In this document: piece after piece, positions 53,424 to 61,618 of the stretch
How positions within the stretch are numbered: the first letter of the stretch is position 1
How the letters are laid out: each line of letters starts with the position of its first letter
DNA from: JANMEB01 sp041745295
GTDB taxonomy: Bacteria > Planctomycetota > Planctomycetia > Pirellulales > Pirellulaceae
Direction: 5' to 3'
Assembly (NCBI GenBank): GCA_041745295.1
Contig: JBGTJE010000060.1
Coordinates: 186,001 to 250,000, forward strand
DNA: 64,000 nt
Made by a program: the position numbers and the translations under genes
The notes under the pieces: generated by a model
Databases searched by the model: none
What the model was told of the DNA's origin: nothing
The model's input: the letters and a program-made list of their open reading frames with translations, nothing else

Positions 53424-54221
53424 CTACTTAAACGAATGGGCTTCGTCGGGGAAGGATCCGTCGCGAACGTCGCGCTGCCAAGACTGTAGCGCCGTTGCGA
53501 TTTGTTCGCGAATGTCGACATACTGCTGCACGAAGCTTGGCACGTAACCAGTCGTAAGACCAATCAAATCATTCGTCACGAGGACCTGGCCGTCACAATG
53601 CGGGCCGGCGCCGATGCCAATGGTCGGGATTGCTACGCGCTCGGTAATTTCCTTGGCGATCGATTGGGGAATGCACTCCAGCACAAGCCCGAATGCGCCG
53701 GCCTGTTCGGCGGCTGTTGCAGCGTCAAGTAATTGCTCTCGATTGCGTTGCACGCGATAGCCTCCCATGACGTGAACATTTTGCGGACGTAGGCCGACGT
53801 GCGCGATCACGGGGATCCCGGCGGTGACCAGTCCAGCAATCAAGGAAGCTTGATGCGAATCCCCTTCCAGCTTGACCGCTTGGCAGCGAGTCTCTTTCAG
53901 AATTCGGGCCGCCGCGTCGATGGTTCGATCTTCGGCCAAGTGGTTGATCGGAAATGGCAAATCCACGACGACCAAGGCTCGGTCGGCAGCGCGTCCCACC
54001 ATCTCGGCGTGATAGATCATTTCATCGAGTGACACCGGGAGAGTCGATTCATGTCCCTGGACGACCATCGCCAAGCTATCACCGACCAAGATCACGTCGA
54101 CGCCCGATTGATCAAGGATTCGCGCCATGCCGTAATCGTACGCAGTTAACATGGCGATCTTGTGGCCAGAGGTTTTGAAGCCAACCAATTGGGGAACAGT
54201 GATTCGTTGTTTTATTTTCAT
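53424..54221 (-). CDS. panB: 3-methyl-2-oxobutanoate hydroxymethyltransferase
   Basis: 265 residues, usual length. It makes ketopantoate, the first step to pantothenate and CoA. Motifs are MLTAYDYGMARILDQSGVD, then LVGDSLAMVVQGHESTLPVSLDEM with the metal-binding Asp48 of GDSL. Further blocks are EGDSHQ, PVIAHVGLRPQNVH (catalytic region) and GIGAGPHCDGQVLV. Cytoplasmic. The other pantothenate genes (panC, panD) are not adjacent. It lies downstream of two transglutaminase-like genes on the same strand, separated by 186 bases with a nested inverted repeat. Confidence 0.96.
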   Translation of the reverse strand: MKIKQRITVPQLVGFKTSGHKIAMLTAYDYGMARILDQSGVDVILVGDSLAMVVQGHESTLPVSLDEMIYHAEMVGRAADRALVVVDLPFPINHLAEDRTIDAAARILKETRCQAVKLEGDSHQASLIAGLVTAGIPVIAHVGLRPQNVHVMGGYRVQRNREQLLDAATAAEQAGAFGLVLECIPQSIAKEITERVAIPTIGIGAGPHCDGQVLVTNDLIGLTTGYVPSFVQQYVDIREQIATALQSWQRDVRDGSFPDEAHSFK

Positions 54222-54274
54222 AATGAGCCAAACAATGGATCCACAAAGCCATCGCAGTCTTTATATCACGTAAC

Positions 54275-54361
54275 GGGTCAGTTTGCCGTTTGCCGAAGAA
54301 CGGAATTCTTTCCGGTGCGGAAAAAACCAACGGAATAAATTCCGTTCTACGAAACTGGCCC
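54275..54361. repeat. 87-bp element with three nested inverted repeats
   Basis: Outer arms GGGTCAGTTT (54275-54284) and AAACTGGCCC (54352-54361) pair with one mismatch. The middle arms AGAACGGAATT (54297-54307) and AATTCCGTTCT (54338-54348) pair perfectly. An inner hairpin TTTCCG-GTG-CGGAAA completes it. The AGTGGGTCAGT end recurs at 59903. It lies between panB and the transglutaminase operon. Confidence 0.75.
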
Positions 54362-54407
54362 ACTACTTAATATCACAAGGCGTTGGTCCGGATAGCGCGG
54401 CCGAATA

Positions 54408-55457
54408 TTATTTCACGGGCTCAGCGCGACGGGCTGCCGAGTCCTCCAGCGCAGAGGACTTGTCCATGGGCTTATCGATGCGCCGCATGATGGACTCAAG
54501 CTGGACCGGACCACCGTCGGCGACCAGCGTTGGTTGAACGTAGCGCCGCGCTCTGGGAAGACCGGGCAATCTGAAATTGTCCCCTTTTTGCAAAATCGGA
54601 GACGTCTCGGTCATGGCTCCAAACTCATACGGGCCCGCGACCTGACAGGGAAACCAATGACCGATGCCCTGCTCGTCCTCCAGGTAGAACTCCGGATACG
54701 TGTGCTGCGGAACCCAAACCGCTCGAGCCGGAATGCCGCGTGCTCGGCACAATGCGATGAACAGCGAGGTCATCTCTCCGCAGTCGCCGCGGCGAGTCGC
54801 GAGGGCTTCGAGGCAGGAGCGATTGGATTCTTCAAACCGGTACTCGATATTATCGCGAACCCACTTGTAGATTGTTTCCACCTGCTGCCAAGCGTTCTGT
54901 TGCGCATCAATTCCAAGTTCAGAGGCCAGCTTGCGAATCGCGCGGTCGCCGCTCTCGATCTGCGGGCTCGATTGCAAGTATACCTTCACTTTGCTCAGCG
55001 TTTTCTTTGCAAGCACAAATTGATCGGGAGTTTCCGGTGCCGAAACGTTTCGCTTATCGATGGCCATCGTGATGAGAAAATATGCTTGTTCACCGGCGGC
55101 CAACGGTCCGATGTTCACGACGATGATCTTGGCGCTACCTAAAGACTTCTCAGTTGTCCTCACGACGTGAGGTGAAGTGTCGACATTTAGGACCGAAATC
55201 GACTGCTCCGGCCATTCGATGGGGATTGGAAAGGAGACGACGATCTTGTTGGCGTCTGATTGAGCCGTAACCCGCGCGCCAAACTCCCACACCGACCGCG
55301 TCGCAAGGTTTAGTTGCGAGCCGTGCGATGAATCGTCTTGTTGAGCATGCACTCGGTAAACGCCGCTGGACAGCAAGTATCCCACCGCCGCCGCAACGAG
55401 ACAGGCGTTGCGATGGATCTTGGTCAATACCATGAACTTAGGGACGGAATTGGTCAT
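54408..55457 (-). CDS. Exported transglutaminase-like cysteine protease-fold protein (intact triad)
   Basis: 349 residues from ATG at 55457, which opens a signal peptide (VLTKIHRNACLVAAAVGYLLSS). Upstream in-frame codons overlap the preceding gene and are not needed. After a beta-rich N-half comes the transglutaminase core. The helix ending YKWVRDNIEYRFE is followed by RRGDCGEMTSLFIALCRARGIPARAVW with Cys226 as nucleophile. His252 lies in PQHTYPEFYL and the likely Asp in LEDEQGIGHW. Such bacterial proteins are proteases or amidases rather than cross-linkers. It is 28 bases downstream of a paralogue that lacks these residues. Extracytoplasmic. Confidence 0.87.
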   Translation of the reverse strand: MTNSVPKFMVLTKIHRNACLVAAAVGYLLSSGVYRVHAQQDDSSHGSQLNLATRSVWEFGARVTAQSDANKIVVSFPIPIEWPEQSISVLNVDTSPHVVRTTEKSLGSAKIIVVNIGPLAAGEQAYFLITMAIDKRNVSAPETPDQFVLAKKTLSKVKVYLQSSPQIESGDRAIRKLASELGIDAQQNAWQQVETIYKWVRDNIEYRFEESNRSCLEALATRRGDCGEMTSLFIALCRARGIPARAVWVPQHTYPEFYLEDEQGIGHWFPCQVAGPYEFGAMTETSPILQKGDNFRLPGLPRARRYVQPTLVADGGPVQLESIMRRIDKPMDKSSALEDSAARRAEPVK

Positions 55458-55485
55458 GGTCGGGATTCGATTTGTCCGGATGTCA

Positions 55486-56547
55486 TCATTTGGGGGACGG
55501 TGGCTGCGATAACGGTCGACGAACAAAGGAAATGGTCGGCCGTTCCGGTTCGCCGCGCGCGTTTCGTTCCGTGGCGATCGACGCAGTCGCGTTGACAAAT
55601 CGTCGACGATCGTTGGAGCCTGGCAGTTTAAACGACTCTCCCTTTTGTTCGATCACCGCCAAATGGGAATGGGAGCCGAACTCGCGGGCTCCTGCCAAGG
55701 AGCATGGGATCCATTGACCGTTGCCTTGGCCGTCCAATAAAAAGAACTCCGCATACTCCATGCCGCTAGCCCAAACCGTTCGGGCGGGAATCTTTAGGCA
55801 ACGGCACATGGCCACGAACAAGTTGATTCGATCCTGCCGGTGACCTTTCTTATTGGCCAATGCCTTGACAGCGCCGACGGGTTCATCCGCCGACAGTGCG
55901 ATGTTCGCCAACACCCAGTCGTACATTTTCTCCACCCGCGGCCAGTCGTCGGCCAAATCACCCGTGACTTCGGCCGCAAGTTTTTTGATCGAAGGATGCT
56001 TCGGATCGATCAGCGGACTGGCGGCAAGATAGGACGTAACACTTCGATCGGGTTTTTCCGGTCTCTTAAAATATCGAGCCTGATCGGGCAGGGGAATCGG
56101 TGTCAGCACGACTTGATACGTGATCGATAATTCCGCTTTGTCCCCCTTAGCAATGTGGGGGATGTTGACTTCCAAGATATGCAGCCCGCCGTCAATTGTC
56201 TTCTGTTCGTACGAAAGTCCCGTATCGGGCTCGACCGAGTAAAGCAAGACCCGTTGCTCTGGCCAATCGCTTGGTACGGGTATGCGCACGACGCCACCGC
56301 GGACCGGCCAAGTTTTTGGCATCACGGTTACGCCGACTTGCCAATACACGATTTTTTCCTTGGAGGCGGACGTGGGACTGGGCTGTAGCGTGGGCGACGC
56401 GATTGCTGAGGGTGTCTTGGATTGCGGGGCAATATTTGCGTCCCCCGCTTGGGTTGGGTCTTGGGACCACGCAGGCGCGACGCTCATGAGCACGATCAAG
56501 ATCACGAGCGGATACGGCGATCGCATGCGAGATTGACAAAATGCCAT
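55486..56547 (-). CDS. Exported transglutaminase-like protein lacking catalytic residues
   Basis: 353 residues from ATG at 56547 (or 56526, MRSPYPL), with a signal peptide (YPLVILIVLMSVAPAWSQ). It aligns with the next gene throughout its second half: VLANIALSADEP, NLFVAMCRCLKIPARTVWASG, AEFFLLDGQGNGQWIPCS, REFGSHS and KGESFKLPG. The catalytic Cys of the paralogue is Arg237 here (KKGHRQDRINLF), and its catalytic His is Met263 (GMEYAEF); both are 26 residues apart, as in the active protein. It is therefore probably a pseudoenzyme, perhaps binding the same substrate or the paralogue. It is first in a two-gene unit. Confidence 0.85.
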   Translation of the reverse strand: MAFCQSRMRSPYPLVILIVLMSVAPAWSQDPTQAGDANIAPQSKTPSAIASPTLQPSPTSASKEKIVYWQVGVTVMPKTWPVRGGVVRIPVPSDWPEQRVLLYSVEPDTGLSYEQKTIDGGLHILEVNIPHIAKGDKAELSITYQVVLTPIPLPDQARYFKRPEKPDRSVTSYLAASPLIDPKHPSIKKLAAEVTGDLADDWPRVEKMYDWVLANIALSADEPVGAVKALANKKGHRQDRINLFVAMCRCLKIPARTVWASGMEYAEFFLLDGQGNGQWIPCSLAGAREFGSHSHLAVIEQKGESFKLPGSNDRRRFVNATASIATERNARGEPERPTISFVRRPLSQPPSPK

Positions 56548-56914
56548 GGAGGGCCAATTCCAATAAACGCGAAAGAGGGTCCTTCCAAGCAATCGACCTT
56601 GGAGGACGAGTGGCTTTTTGATTGGTCCCGCAATTTAGGCTGTTCGGATTCGCGAGGGAAATCTCGCTATCCTGAATGCGCAACATGGGCCAAGTATTCC
56701 AGCACTCATCGGCTCCGAGTCCATTGTATTCTTACGCTTGGGCGGCGGTGAACTCAAACCTGGACGACAACCCTAAAAAATGCGAATGAAAGCGGGAATT
56801 CGTAATCCAATCCGCAATTGCCGAAACGCGGATAGCCCGAGGCCACCCGCGTTTCAGCGCATTCACACGAGGTGCGAAAGACGTTTATTGTCGGGTTCAG
56901 GACACCTGCGATTG
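56548..56914. other. Intergenic, no gene seen
   Basis: 367 bases between the transglutaminase-like operon and the small lipoprotein gene. Frames here lack protein character and I find no RNA or dispersed repeat. Promoters for the minus-strand operon at 56547 should be here. Confidence 0.4.
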
Positions 56915-57241
56915 TTAGCGGGCCGGGCCCGGTAGAGTGCCGCTGTTGGCCGGTGGATTTACGATTTGTCCGCCAGAAAAAGGATCGAAACTGGGCTGGC
57001 CGTAAATCACCCCCGGGTTATCGGGAATAACCGTCCCACCATCCTGATCGGGCGCGGGGCAATTGCCGTCGCTGCAGGGGCTGTCGTCGTCGTTTCTACC
57101 CCACAGCGATTGTCCGAGGGCCGGTTGGCAGGTGTTGCAGGCCGCCCCGCGAGAGAAAAATCTGCGCACCGGTCCGTTGGCACACCCCGCGGTCACCACG
57201 ATGGTAAGTCCGAGCATGGCGATAATAATGCTTTTATTCAT
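56915..57241 (-). CDS. Small lipoprotein of unknown function
   Basis: 108 residues from ATG at 57241, supported by a perfect AGGAGG nine bases upstream. The signal peptide MNKSIIIAMLGLTIVVTAGC has a lipobox ending in the Cys at residue 20. The mature part carries a CNTCQP motif, an acidic Asn/Asp-rich stretch and a Pro/Gly-rich tail (GTLPGPAR). No family recognised. A longer frame upstream would add 24 residues without a signal peptide and is rejected. Confidence 0.78.
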   Translation of the reverse strand: MNKSIIIAMLGLTIVVTAGCANGPVRRFFSRGAACNTCQPALGQSLWGRNDDDSPCSDGNCPAPDQDGGTVIPDNPGVIYGQPSFDPFSGGQIVNPPANSGTLPGPAR

Positions 57242-57491
57242 TGTACGTCCTCCTGTGAACGCCGTGAGTCCAAAAAAACCAGACTCTGGCTCAATGGTTG
57301 GGAAAAGGTACACCGAGTTAAGTGTTGTGCAATGACAACGCGTGCACTTTTTGCCACGATTCCAAAAATACCGGATTGAATTTTTTCATCGTGAAGCATT
57401 TTTGGATTGCGAAAACTTTGCGGATGCCCGCCAAGTGACTTTCGCGAATGCATCGTCATAATCGCTACACGCGCAATTGCCCGAAACCACT

Positions 57492-58508
57492 ATGCCTCAC
57501 TCAAGAATTTTCATTGCCGCGATCGCATGGCCGCTCGCCATGTGGATCAGTTGTGTCGTGCATGCGAGCGACGATCGAATCGGTACTTGCCGAACCGTAG
57601 AGGCGGCCTCACTCGATCCCTGGCAGTTGCGTATACGCGCCGACGACGAGATTTGGATCGTTTCCAGTCGTTGCATCGAGAGGTGCGACCCAGTCGATTT
57701 GAACCAGCTCACGTGCTTTCGCTGGAGCGGCGTCGAGTGGACGCCGGATGACCAGCAAGTGCTTGTTGCCGAGCATCGCGCGCGAGCCGATAAGCGCACC
57801 ATCGTGTTCTTGCACGGAAATCGCACGAATCTGCAATGGTCTGCGGTACGAGGCATCCAAGTATTCGATAGCGTTTTCGGAGCCGAGTTGGAGCGTCCGC
57901 CGGTCCGGTTTGTGATTTGGTCCTGGCCAGCCGATCCGCAGCCGCGGCGGATCAAAGAATATCGGGACAACTCACAACGAAGCGTGTGGGAAGCCAACGT
58001 GCTCGCCGAGTTCCTACATCAATTGGGAGGAACGTCCACGATCGGCTTGTTGGGCTACAGTTTTGGCGCACAGTCGGTCGTCGCGGCGGCCGAAAAGGCT
58101 TGTTACCGCGCGACTGACGAAAAGTGTATCCCCCACCAATTTCGCATCGCCTGCGTTGCCCCTGCCTATCAAAAGCCTTGGTCGCGCGTCAACGAGCCCT
58201 TGGCCGGATGCGCAGATTGCTTGTCGGCGCCTTCGCTACAGATGAGCAATTCCCAAGACCGGGCGTTGCGCGTCCACTATTTCATTTCACGCTTTTCCAA
58301 GGACAACTATTCCGAGTCCACAACCGTCGATGAACGATCGCCGGCCATCGGGCATCCAGCCTACCTGGACCTTTCGGGCCTTATCGGTCCCAAACACAGC
58401 ATCGTGTTGTATGTTTCGCAACCGTTCGCAGCGCAGCAAATCCGGGAGGTCATTCTCGAACCGGATGGATCAAATCCCACGGCGGCCAGCGACGGGCCAG
58501 TCGAATAG
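57492..58508 (+). CDS. Exported alpha/beta hydrolase-fold protein
   Basis: 338 residues from ATG at 57492 (an upstream TTG at 57477 is possible). A signal peptide (SRIFIAAIAWPLAMWISCVVHA) leads into a domain with cysteines (CRTVEA, SSRCIERCDP). The alpha/beta hydrolase features are FLHGNRTN (oxyanion region), then LLGYSFGAQSVV, where GYSFG is the nucleophile elbow. A later DLSGLIGPKHS may hold the catalytic Asp/His. Substrate unknown; esterase or lipase-like activity outside the cytoplasm is the best guess. Confidence 0.78.
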   Translation: MPHSRIFIAAIAWPLAMWISCVVHASDDRIGTCRTVEAASLDPWQLRIRADDEIWIVSSRCIERCDPVDLNQLTCFRWSGVEWTPDDQQVLVAEHRARADKRTIVFLHGNRTNLQWSAVRGIQVFDSVFGAELERPPVRFVIWSWPADPQPRRIKEYRDNSQRSVWEANVLAEFLHQLGGTSTIGLLGYSFGAQSVVAAAEKACYRATDEKCIPHQFRIACVAPAYQKPWSRVNEPLAGCADCLSAPSLQMSNSQDRALRVHYFISRFSKDNYSESTTVDERSPAIGHPAYLDLSGLIGPKHSIVLYVSQPFAAQQIREVILEPDGSNPTAASDGPVE

Positions 58509-58557
58509 CGCGAATGCTCGGGTGGCACTGGATTGCCATGGTTTGGATTCTGCTATT

Positions 58558-58675
58558 GTGTGCCACTGCCTCGGCCAGTGTCGGCGAAACAGTTCGGTTT
58601 GCGGGGAATTCCGGAACGATCTATTTTGCCGGAACCAATCGCACGTGCGTCACACTGGCAGAGCCAGTGGCACAC
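58558..58675. repeat. Inverted-pair repeat, family B, copy 2
   Basis: GTGTGCCACTGCC... at 58558-58580 and CACTGGCAGAGCC... at 58653-58675 are inverted arms like those at 23689-23753, with a few changes in the left arm and a 72-base core. The region 58509-58871 is a patchwork of dispersed repeats and holds no supported gene. Confidence 0.8.
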
Positions 58676-58710
58676 AAGAGTCGGCACGATGTGCTTCGGC
58701 GTCGAGCATA

Positions 58711-58727
58711 GTCGCCTTTCGCTCCGC
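58711..58727. repeat. GTCGCC-TTTCGCTCCGC repeat fragment
   Basis: GTCGCCTTTCGCTCCGC matches the left arm of the element at 59922-59950 exactly. A GCGAAA after it closes a TTTCGC-TCC-GCGAAA hairpin. Part of the repeat patchwork between the hydrolase and trpS genes. Confidence 0.65.
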
Positions 58728-58753
58728 GAAAAATGTTCTTTCGCGGATAGCTT

Positions 58754-58848
58754 GTGAATTTATTCGTAGGACGGCCTTTCCAGGCCGTCGAATGACCGGA
58801 AAACGCGGCCCAGAAGGGCCGCGCTACATCCAAAATGAATAATTTCAC
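58754..58848. repeat. 95-bp structured dispersed repeat, family C, copy 2
   Basis: Begins GTGAATTTATTCGTAGG and ends AATGAATAATTTCAC; outer arms pair imperfectly. Inside are GGACGGCC/GGCCGTC and GGCCCAGAAGGGCC hairpins. Same length and layout as 26518-26612. It begins 23 bases after the stop of trpS (minus strand), so it may form the 3' end of that transcript. Confidence 0.85.
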
Positions 58849-58871
58849 AGCCTAGGAGCGAAATGCGACTA

Positions 58872-59852
58872 TCACAATCTCGATTGAGACAGCACGCCGC
58901 ATGCGGCTTGTGCCCGGCGCAGAACTTCACCAGCTTTTTTTCTCGCGACGGTCGCACCGTCGCCGAGAATTTGCCGGATCTCATCGGGCTTGGCGGCCAA
59001 CGCCGCTCGCCGCTCTCGAGCAGGTCCAAAAAAACCTTCGGCAGCGTCGGCGAGAGCCTGCTTTACTTGGCCGTAACCAAACCCGCCTCGGCGATAAAGC
59101 GCGGCCATCGCCTCACGCTCGGGCCCGCCTACGAATAACGAATACAACTGAAAGAGGTGATCGTTGTCCGGATCCTTGGCTTGCTCGACCGGGCGCGAAT
59201 CGGTTGCAATCCGCATGACTTTTTTGCGCATCGCGGCGGGGGCTTCGAAAACTTCAATAAAATTGTTGTAACTCTTGGACATTTTTTCGCCGTCGGTCCC
59301 GGAGACTTTGGCGGAATCATGTAAAACTTTGGCCTGGGGAAGCACGAACACTTCAGCCCCGTATTCATGATTGAACGCCCGAGCCAGGTCGCGACAGACT
59401 TCGATATGTTGGGTTTGGTCCTGGCCGACTGGAACAAGATTGGAATCGTAGGCGAGGATGTCGGCAGCCATCAAAACCGGATAGGTGAACAAGCCCGCGT
59501 CTGCGACGAGCCCCTTTTCTTTTTTCTCTTTGTACGCATGACATCGTTCCAGCAACCCAAACGGCGCGCCCGTCATCAAAATCCAGCACAACTCCGAAAC
59601 CTCGGGAACGTCCGATTGGACGAACAGAGTCGCTTGATTGGGGTCTAACCCGAGCGCTAACAAATCCAAAGCCGCGTCCCACGTGTGTTGCCGCAACAGG
59701 TTGGGGTCGCGGATTGTCGTCAGCGCATGAAGGTTGGCGATAAAAAAATAAGCTTCGTCCTCGGTCTGCAGCTGGATGTACTGCCGAATCGCTCCAAAAT
59801 AATTCCCCCAATGCGGTCGACCGGTGGGTTGAATTCCAGACAAAACACGCAT
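58872..59852 (-). CDS. trpS: Tryptophan--tRNA ligase
   Basis: 326 residues, class I aminoacyl-tRNA synthetase. The HIGH-type motif reads PHWGN at 13-17, after SGIQPTGRP, which is typical of bacterial TrpRS. The KMSKS loop is exactly KMSKS at 190-194 within DGEKMSKSYNN. Other blocks are FIANLHALTT, EVSELCWILM, FTYPVLMAADIL and VPVGQDQTQHIE, all TrpRS hallmarks. Length is normal. Single gene, followed by the family C repeat and preceded by a hairpin repeat. Confidence 0.96.
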   Translation of the reverse strand: MRVLSGIQPTGRPHWGNYFGAIRQYIQLQTEDEAYFFIANLHALTTIRDPNLLRQHTWDAALDLLALGLDPNQATLFVQSDVPEVSELCWILMTGAPFGLLERCHAYKEKKEKGLVADAGLFTYPVLMAADILAYDSNLVPVGQDQTQHIEVCRDLARAFNHEYGAEVFVLPQAKVLHDSAKVSGTDGEKMSKSYNNFIEVFEAPAAMRKKVMRIATDSRPVEQAKDPDNDHLFQLYSLFVGGPEREAMAALYRRGGFGYGQVKQALADAAEGFFGPARERRAALAAKPDEIRQILGDGATVARKKAGEVLRRAQAACGVLSQSRL

Positions 59853-59902
59853 GAATCAATCGCCGGGATAAAGGGTGGCTAAAATCGACCGGAAATCGTG
59901 CA

Positions 59903-59950
59903 GTGGGTCAGTCTCGCGCAGGGTCGCCTTTCGCTCCGCAAAAGGCGACC
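59903..59950. repeat. Hairpin repeat GGTCGCCTTT/AAAGGCGACC
   Basis: GGTCGCCTTT (59922-59931) pairs perfectly with AAAGGCGACC (59941-59950) around CGCTCCGCA. The flank AGTGGGTCAGT at 59902-59912 resembles the outer end of the element at 54275-54361. It lies upstream of trpS. The rest of the 296-base gap 59853-60148 shows no gene. Confidence 0.75.
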
Positions 59951-60082
59951 AGATGATCCCCTGCCGGAAATCGGGAAAGGTTTGCTTGGGACTTCGATAA
60001 CGGGTAACGCAATCGCGCCCGACAGCAGCTTAACGACTGCATACCATTCTTCCAATCAGGATGGGGAAACCTGCCCCCCCAA

Positions 60083-60115
60083 ATAAACAACGCGGACATC
60101 TGAGGGCTGTCCGCG
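60083..60115 (-). terminator. Probable terminator of the small lipoprotein gene
   Basis: On the minus strand CGCGGACA (60115-60108) pairs with TGTCCGCG (60098-60091) around a nine-base loop, followed by TTGTTTATTT. It begins about 35 bases after the stop codon of the lipoprotein gene at 60149. Confidence 0.7.
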
Positions 60116-60148
60116 CTGCAAGTAGTGTCAATGGTTTTGGCGCGTTTT

Positions 60149-60367
60149 CTAGATGATACCGCCGTGTGTACGGAACGGAGTTTGATGGTCTGGTTGATCC
60201 AAGAACCAGAAGCGATGCCACTCCATGCGCATATTCCGCAGGTCTTCGGAGGTGTAAATCAACTGACGGGCTCGCACCGCTGGGTCGGCGTCATAAATCG
60301 GGATGATACAACCGACATTGCAACAGAATCCGATGGCCAGCAGCGTCGCGATGAAAAGCCGACGCAT
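60149..60367 (-). CDS. Small lipoprotein, planctomycete type
   Basis: 72 residues from ATG at 60367, with AAGGAG about nine bases upstream. The signal peptide (RRLFIATLLAIGFCCNVGC) ends in a lipobox Cys at 20. The mature part IPIYDADPAVRARQLIYTSE then LRNMRMEWHRFWFLDQPDH, ending TPFRTHGGII, matches a short lipoprotein pattern I recall in planctomycetes (IPIYxADPxxRxxQLIYTSE with a terminal RTHGG). Function unknown. A terminator follows at 60083-60115. Confidence 0.8.
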   Translation of the reverse strand: MRRLFIATLLAIGFCCNVGCIIPIYDADPAVRARQLIYTSEDLRNMRMEWHRFWFLDQPDHQTPFRTHGGII

Positions 60368-60639
60368 TTGATTGCTCCTTGAACCTTGGTGGCGTACAAC
60401 GACAATGGCAATGTGTCCGATGTCCTAACTCAAATCGTCACAGTTGCTTTCGAAAGTTTAATCGACACAACCGGTTTATCTGATAAATCTTCACAGGATG
60501 GTAAAGCTGTTCGGTTTGCCAGCAGTCCAGCGCAGCAAATGCTCTTAAATTTCGCGACGCATGTGGGCAGGTTGGCAATTGCTGGCAAAGCACTACAAGA
60601 AACTGTTTCGAAAACGACCTATGCACGAGGAAGCCTTAT

Positions 60640-61485
60640 ATGCCGTTGTCACCGAATTCCCATTCCCACCTTGCCGAATGGAACACGGTTCGGGGTTGGC
60701 TTTTTGCTTGCATCCCTAACCTGTTCCTCGCCGTGTCGATGTTGCTGAGCGGTTGCGCGAAACCGGCACCAGCCATTTCAGCGAAACCGATGTCGGACGA
60801 GCACGCCGCCGCCCCTCAACGACAAGATGCCGACGTGAACGCGCTGTTCATCGGCAACAGTCACACGGGCTACCATGATCTACCGGAATTGGTCGGCAGG
60901 CTGATGGAATTCAGCCATCCTGAGACCAGCGTCTTGGCCGTCCAGTTTGCCATCCAATTTCTAGAGGACGCCGCGCAAAATCCATCGTGCAAAGCGGCAA
61001 TCGAATCGCGAAATTGGAAGTACGTAATTCTGCAAGCCCAGAAAATTAGCATGAGCGGACGCTACGAGTACTCGACGCAAGAGGGAATCGATTTGGCGAA
61101 GCTGGCAAAGTCACAAGGCGCGACGGTCTGTTACTATTCGGAATGGGGCCGCAAGGGAGTCGCGGACGAAGGGGAACGAACCCACAAGATTTACGAAACC
61201 ATGGCCAAAGTCGCCGAGGTCGGCGTCGCACCCGTCGGGCGAGCTTGGGATATTGCTCTATCCGAGCGGCCCGACATGAAACTCCACGGCCCCGACGGCA
61301 ATCATCAATCCGCGATTGGCGCGTTTCTGACGGCCTGCGTCCTCTGCGGTCAACTGACCGGCGAAAGCCCCGCGTCTCTCGCGTCGTTCGATTATCCTGG
61401 TGTAAATGCCACTGATCGAAAATTTCTTGCCGAAGCGGCGGCACGCGCATTGAACCCCAAGACAGAGCCGGAACTGCCGAAGTGA
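60640..61485 (+). CDS. SGNH-hydrolase-fold lipoprotein
   Basis: 281 residues from ATG at 60640, preceded by GAGGAAG. A hydrophobic segment ends in LLSGC, a good lipobox (Cys39). The SGNH motifs are clear: FIGNSHTG (block I with nucleophilic Ser), GRKGVADEGERTH in the middle, and HGPDGNHQSAIGAFLTA (block V, Asp-His). Such enzymes are esterases or carbohydrate deacetylases. The usual block II/III Gly and Asn are less obvious. Its location would be the outer or inner membrane surface facing the periplasm. No operon partner. Confidence 0.82.
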   Translation: MPLSPNSHSHLAEWNTVRGWLFACIPNLFLAVSMLLSGCAKPAPAISAKPMSDEHAAAPQRQDADVNALFIGNSHTGYHDLPELVGRLMEFSHPETSVLAVQFAIQFLEDAAQNPSCKAAIESRNWKYVILQAQKISMSGRYEYSTQEGIDLAKLAKSQGATVCYYSEWGRKGVADEGERTHKIYETMAKVAEVGVAPVGRAWDIALSERPDMKLHGPDGNHQSAIGAFLTACVLCGQLTGESPASLASFDYPGVNATDRKFLAEAAARALNPKTEPELPK

Positions 61486-61494
61486 CGATAACAA

Positions 61495-61530
61495 GCCCCC
61501 TCCCTAGCTCTCCCCACGAAGGGGGAGGGT
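61495..61530. repeat. CCCTCC/GGGAGGG-type intergenic inverted repeat, fourth copy
   Basis: CCCCCTCCCTAGCTCTCCCC is followed by CGAAGGGGGAGGG. Related to the repeats at 45917, 47736 and 49726. It lies between the convergent SGNH and selB genes. Confidence 0.6.
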
Positions 61531-61618
61531 ATAGAAATAGTGTCTCGCGCAATTTCCAATTCTCAGTTTTCCGTTTTGAACACTGAAAACTGAAAACCAA
61601 TCCGCGGTGTCGAGCAGC

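Noticed and set aside
60386..60748. 120-codon plus-strand frame overlapping the SGNH gene start
   Set aside because: It overlaps the better supported lipoprotein start by more than 100 bases, begins next to the lipoprotein gene leader, and has no motif.
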